Below are positions 7,118 through 10,053 of a stretch of 10,053 nt of DNA, in pieces; position 1 is the stretch's first letter; every line of letters begins with the position of its first letter. Location of the stretch: assembly GCA_963579025.1 (NCBI GenBank), contig CAUZFZ010000254.1, positions 1 through 10,053 on the forward strand, in the 5' to 3' direction. Source of the DNA: CAUZFZ01 sp963579025. Lineage in GTDB: Bacteria > Planctomycetota > Planctomycetia > Planctomycetales > Planctomycetaceae. Below the pieces are notes generated by a model. That model made no database searches. It worked only from the letters and a program-made list of their open reading frames with translations, and was not told the origin of the DNA. Position numbers and translations under genes: made by a program.

Positions 7118-8464
7118 TCATGAGAGTTCCACAATCGGCTCGTGGCGGTCGATCAGGTACTGCGGGCGGCCGTTGTTGTCGGGGATGGTTGTGCTCGCCA
7201 CGTCGATTCCCAGGTTGCGATACACGGTCGCGAAAACTTCCTGCATGTGCACGGGACGATCAGACGCCTCGCCGGCCTGGCGGTCGGTTGCACCGACAAC
7301 TTGACCGGTCGGCATGCCTCCACCGGCCAGCAGTGCCGCGTGGACTCCGGGCCAATGGTCGCGACCGGCCCGCTCGTTGATCTTCGGCGTCCGGCCGAAT
7401 TCGCCCCACACAAGCACGGTGACATCTTTGTCGAGCCCTCGTTCGTGCAAGTCTTCGACGAGTGCTGCGACGCCCTGATCCAATAGTGGAACGACCTTGC
7501 GGGCTCGCGAGAAGTTGCCGCCGTGCCAGTCAAAGTGAGCGAAGCTGCACGTCACACAACGGGCTCCAGCCTCGACAAGACGCCGAGCCTGCAGGAACCG
7601 CGACATGATGGCCTGATAACCCTTGTCGTGTGAATAGCCGAGCACGTCCGGATTGTCCTTGCCGTAGCGGGCTCGCGTGGCCGGGTCTTCGTGTTTCAGG
7701 TCCATCGCCTCAACAAGTTTTGATGAGGTCAACACTCCGAGTGCCTGTTCGGTGAAATCGTCATACAGGCCGGCCGCCAGGTTCTGGTCAGCCGCTCGAC
7801 GAAAGCGATCCAGGTCGGACAGGAGTGACGTCCGGCTGTTGAGTCGATCTCCGGAGATGTCCCGCAGCGTGATGTTCTGCATGGACTTACCGTCCGGGCG
7901 GAATGGGGCATGGTTCATTCCGAGAAAACCCGACCCCTTAATGTTCCATGGGTCGTGAGCCATCTTGTGTGACAGGTCGACGTACGGCGGCACTGACGGG
8001 TCAACCGGCCCCATCAGGCGCGACAGCGACGAACCCATCGCCGGCCAGCCGCCCTGAGGCTGATTGCCGCGAAAATGATGTCCCGTGCAGCACTCGAACG
8101 CGTCGTGTCGCCCCTCAGCTCCGGTGAGCGAACGAATGATGGAAAAGCGATCCATCATGCCGGCCACTCGCGGCATGAGTTCGCTGATCTGAATTCCCGG
8201 GACGTTCGTGTCGATCGGATCGAACTCGCCGCGTACTTCGGCAGGAGCGTCCGGCTTCAGATCCAGCATGTCCTGATGCGGAGGTCCTCCGGCCAGGAAG
8301 ATCATGATCACGGCTTTATGCTGCGACGATTCTTGCGATGCTGCCTGAGCCTTCAGAATCTGCGGCAGCGACAGCCCTCCCATCGCCAGGCCGCCAATCT
8401 GCAGAAACGATCGACGCGACACTCCGTCACACATGCGGAGTCGGTTTCCAGTTAATGTCAGCAT
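7118..8464 (-). CDS. DUF1501 family protein, Tat-exported (second copy)
   Basis: A 448-residue DUF1501 protein. I chose the start at 8464 because AGGA lies just upstream and because it places the Tat motif CDGVSRRSFLQIG at residues 12-24, as in the paralogue at 974. The frame itself stays open to 8719, but the extra 85 residues have no family similarity and overlap the divergent ORF. Blocks: MIFLAGGPPHQDMLDLKPDA (54-73), GEFDPIDTNVPG (79-90), GRHDAFECCTGHH (118-130), FAHFDWHGG (308-316), LVWGEFGRTPKIN (351-363) and AGRDHWP (366-372). Compared with the copy at 974, GGPSHID is replaced by GGPPHQD, a common second variant of the family, so the two are distinct subtypes and not a recent duplication. 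A Cys-rich spot (ECCTGHH, RCVTCSF) is absent from the first copy. It stands alone, convergent with the four-gene run, with no cytochrome partner beside it. Reaction unknown. Confidence 0.93.
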   Translation of the reverse strand: MLTLTGNRLRMCDGVSRRSFLQIGGLAMGGLSLPQILKAQAASQESSQHKAVIMIFLAGGPPHQDMLDLKPDAPAEVRGEFDPIDTNVPGIQISELMPRVAGMMDRFSIIRSLTGAEGRHDAFECCTGHHFRGNQPQGGWPAMGSSLSRLMGPVDPSVPPYVDLSHKMAHDPWNIKGSGFLGMNHAPFRPDGKSMQNITLRDISGDRLNSRTSLLSDLDRFRRAADQNLAAGLYDDFTEQALGVLTSSKLVEAMDLKHEDPATRARYGKDNPDVLGYSHDKGYQAIMSRFLQARRLVEAGARCVTCSFAHFDWHGGNFSRARKVVPLLDQGVAALVEDLHERGLDKDVTVLVWGEFGRTPKINERAGRDHWPGVHAALLAGGGMPTGQVVGATDRQAGEASDRPVHMQEVFATVYRNLGIDVASTTIPDNNGRPQYLIDRHEPIVELS

Positions 8465-8509
8465 TAGTCCTGTACCTGTAGATGCCTGTCGTTCGAAATT
8501 GAATTTGCG

Positions 8510-8538
8510 ATCATAGCATGATGCGAATAGGCCGCTAA
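8510..8538 (-). promoter_or_regulatory. Candidate extended -10 promoter of the minus-strand DUF1501 gene
   Basis: Read on the minus strand, TGCTATGAT (8518 down to 8510) is an extended -10 element. A weak -35, TTAGCG (8538-8533), lies 17 bases upstream. Transcription would begin near 8503 and leave a leader of about 40 bases before the ATG at 8464. Motif-based only. Confidence 0.38.
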
Positions 8539-8561
8539 CGCGAACCGTTTCGTGACGAAGC

Positions 8562-9074
8562 ATGACGGCGAATGACGAGACAGATGACATGACCGCCATC
8601 GAGAACGCTTTTTCCGGGTGCGTCGAAGCCGATGGATGTACGGTCTTCGTTCCCGCCCGAACTTTCATCCTGTCTCGAAGGAATCCGGAATCGCCGATTC
8701 TCGAAGTGCCACCGAACACGACCTTTCGCGGTGACGGAGCGGCGTCGGCGCTGAAGTTCGCTCCCGGTGTGAATCAGAGCAACTTCTGGCTTCCTCGTAA
8801 TGAATGCGAGGCAATCGTTTTCGATGGTAGCCTCGTTCAAAGCAATCCAGCAGGTCACAAGCTGTGCTGGTTCGATTGCGAAACAGGCAGAAACCTGATG
8901 CCACGGCCTCTCGATGCCGCCGATGCGAATCGGGTGGCCTGTGAATCATCTGCCGTCGGCATCTATGGTACTCCTGCGTCAGCCACTGCAGTGTTAGTGC
9001 TGAGTCCACGTATCTCGGCGATTGCCGAGACCAGTTGTCCGTTTCCAAACCTCTTCATTTATTGGGGCCTTTAG
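8562..9074 (+). pseudogene. Truncated pectate-lyase-like (right-handed beta-helix) fragment
   Basis: The 170-residue frame begins abruptly inside a Pectate_lyase_3-type N-terminal domain. NDETDDMTAIENAFSGC (4-20) matches the usual GDG-x-TDDT-x-AI block, CTVFVPARTFILSR (26-39) matches the usual VFVPAGTY strand, and PILEVPPNTTFRGDGAASAL (45-64) matches the next turn, followed by KFAPGVNQSNFW. From about residue 77 the similarity stops, and the remaining 95 residues show no beta-helix periodicity. There is no signal peptide, although these enzymes are normally exported and several hundred residues long. In the frame just upstream, bases 8546-8572 read RFVTKHDGE, which may be the frameshifted start of the same domain. 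I read this as a decayed gene, part of a former polysaccharide-degrading protein, next to an intact sugar-acid-type aldolase. A genuine short protein cannot be excluded. Confidence 0.5.
9013..9030. repeat. Perfect 7-bp hairpin ahead of the aldolase gene
   Basis: TCTCGGC (9013-9019), loop GATT, GCCGAGA (9024-9030) forms a perfect GC-rich stem 47 bases before the aldolase ATG. No T-tract follows. It falls in the part of the upstream frame that has no recognisable protein similarity, so it may belong to the aldolase leader (attenuator, operator or mRNA stabiliser) and not to coding sequence. Confidence 0.4.
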
Positions 9075-9077
9075 CAC

Positions 9078-9884
9078 ATGCTGAAACCGGCAGCAGATTT
9101 GAGAGCGAAGCTGGCGTCCGACAATCCGGTTATCGGAATGATGGCGACGGACCAGGCGTGGCCTTTCCTGGTTGAGATCTGCCGCAACAACGGTCTGGAC
9201 TACCTCGTCATCGACCGCGAACACGGACACTTCTCTGACGAATTGGTCAGTCACATTTGCCAGACAGCTCGCCTCGCGGACTTCCCTGTCCTCGTGCGCA
9301 CAGTCTCGTGTGAAGAGTCGACCATACGCCGGGCGATCGACATGGGCCCTAGTGGATTAATTCTCCCCTGCGTCGAAACAACAACACAGCTTGACGATGT
9401 GCAGAAGGCTATTCTGATGCCTCCTCGTGGTCGCCGACGACCGGGAGGGATGGGCAACTACTGGCTCGGAAATTACCACTACGAAACCTGGAAAACCGAG
9501 TTCGAGGAACATTTCATCGTAATTCCGCAAATCGAATCGCAGGCCGGCGTCGATGGTGCTGCCTCTCTGGCGGCACATCCCATCGTCACCGCGCTGGGGC
9601 TTGGTCCCTACGATTTGTCCGCAGATCTCGGGTGTTGCTGGAATCCTGACGACCCGGCATTCGTGGCCTCATTGGAGAAAGTGAAGGCGGCAGCCAATAA
9701 CGCAGGCAAGAAAGTCTGGGCCGGCACCAATGCGAAGGAACTCCAGGCCAGGGGCTACACGTTCCTCTGGATCGGAACAACGACATCACTCCTCAGCGAC
9801 GCGATTGGCCAGACAGTACGTGCGATTCGAAATCCGGAATCAATCGACCACAGCCAGAACGATTCCGGTCCACCACCCGCATAG
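9078..9884 (+). CDS. HpcH/HpaI aldolase family protein
   Basis: A 268-residue class II (divalent-metal) aldolase of the HpcH/HpaI group, which reversibly splits 2-keto acids to pyruvate and an aldehyde; relatives act on 2-keto-3-deoxy sugar acids or 4-hydroxy-2-oxo acids. Expected residues are present: DREHG (46-50) with the catalytic His 49, LVR with Arg 74, the SGLILPCVET block (92-101), MPPRGRRRPGG (114-124), metal-binding Glu 153 in PQIES (150-154) and Asp 179 in GLGPYDLSADLG (174-185). There is no signal peptide, so it is cytoplasmic. Length is normal. The substrate cannot be named from sequence; the neighbouring pectate-lyase-like fragment hints at sugar-acid catabolism. The ATG at 9078 is the only sensible start; the only upstream match to a ribosome site is GGGG about 10 bases away. 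It does not share an operon with the DUF1501 gene, which points the other way. The last 15 residues are polar and probably disordered. Confidence 0.93.
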   Translation: MLKPAADLRAKLASDNPVIGMMATDQAWPFLVEICRNNGLDYLVIDREHGHFSDELVSHICQTARLADFPVLVRTVSCEESTIRRAIDMGPSGLILPCVETTTQLDDVQKAILMPPRGRRRPGGMGNYWLGNYHYETWKTEFEEHFIVIPQIESQAGVDGAASLAAHPIVTALGLGPYDLSADLGCCWNPDDPAFVASLEKVKAAANNAGKKVWAGTNAKELQARGYTFLWIGTTTSLLSDAIGQTVRAIRNPESIDHSQNDSGPPPA

Positions 9885-9957
9885 GGCAATAGTGTCCGGG
9901 AAAATATTCACACAATGTTAACTTGGGCGATTTGGGTTGTTGAATTACAAGCCTTGC

Positions 9958-10053
9958 ATGTCACGCAGAAAGGAAAACATTTGCGGCAACGAGAAGTCTC
10001 GTGCCGCCTTGAGTCAGACCGATGAATCGGCGGCTGGATTGGTGCAGGAACGA
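9958..10053 (+). CDS. Short open frame running off the window edge (doubtful)
   Basis: From ATG at 9958 a frame of 32 codons stays open to the last base (starts MSRRKENICGNEKSRAAL). It is hydrophilic, matches nothing I recognise, and has no Shine-Dalgarno. The 73 bases between the aldolase stop and this ATG are AT-richer than their surroundings, as expected of an intergenic region with regulatory content, but I cannot pick a promoter with confidence. Confidence 0.15.
   Translation, partial: MSRRKENICGNEKSRAALSQTDESAAGLVQER

Noticed and set aside
8465..8719. N-terminal extension of the minus-strand DUF1501 gene by 85 codons
   Set aside because: The extension has no family similarity, would bury the Tat motif about 100 residues in, and covers the candidate promoter; the ATG at 8464 has AGGA upstream.
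9885..9930. TAGTGTCCGGGAAAA downstream of the aldolase as an insertion-sequence end
   Set aside because: It recalled a transposon terminus, but no matching inverted copy, target duplication or transposase is visible in the window.

Overview
The window looks like a chromosomal segment of a planctomycete. It is dominated by families that are expanded in, and nearly diagnostic of, that phylum: two DUF1501 proteins with Tat-type N-termini, a PSCyt1/DUF1592/DUF1588/DUF1585 c-type cytochrome-like protein, its usual partner DUF1552, and a SUMF1 (formylglycine-generating-enzyme-like) domain protein. Base composition is moderately GC-rich. I saw no rRNA, tRNA, CRISPR array or transposase gene. Assignments come from motif recognition by eye, not from searches.

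Layout: 1-404 has no gene I can support, only a few small inverted and direct repeats. 405-737 is a short ORF that joins the Tat signal and first strand of a purple-acid-phosphatase-like metallophosphoesterase directly to what looks like that family's C-terminal tail; I read it as an internally deleted remnant. 974-6856 is a run of four same-strand genes: DUF1501, SUMF1-domain protein 15 bases later, then after a 103-base gap (possible second promoter, strong Shine-Dalgarno) the di-haem protein and DUF1552, which overlap by 4 bases (ATGA). A convergent intergenic region with two weak hairpins (6857-7117) separates this run from a second DUF1501 gene on the minus strand (7118-8464). Upstream of that gene is a divergent region with a candidate extended -10 promoter, then a truncated pectate-lyase-like (beta-helix) fragment (8562-9074) and an intact HpcH/HpaI-family aldolase (9078-9884). 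The last 169 bases hold only a short open frame running off the edge.

Functional picture: nearly every intact gene except the aldolase is predicted to be exported or membrane anchored, through Tat signals, a Sec-type signal or an N-terminal anchor. The 974-6856 cluster therefore encodes a periplasmic or cell-surface set: two Tat-exported proteins of unfunctionalised families, a putative covalent-haem protein with CTKCH and CWQCH sites, and a SUMF1-fold protein that lacks the catalytic cysteine spacing of true formylglycine-generating enzymes. These families are often proposed to act in polysaccharide handling or surface electron transfer, but no function is proven. The pectate-lyase-like fragment next to a keto-sugar-acid-type aldolase fits a carbohydrate-catabolic neighbourhood that is partly decayed. 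The most notable points are the mixed composition of the four-gene cluster and the two gene remnants on either side of it.
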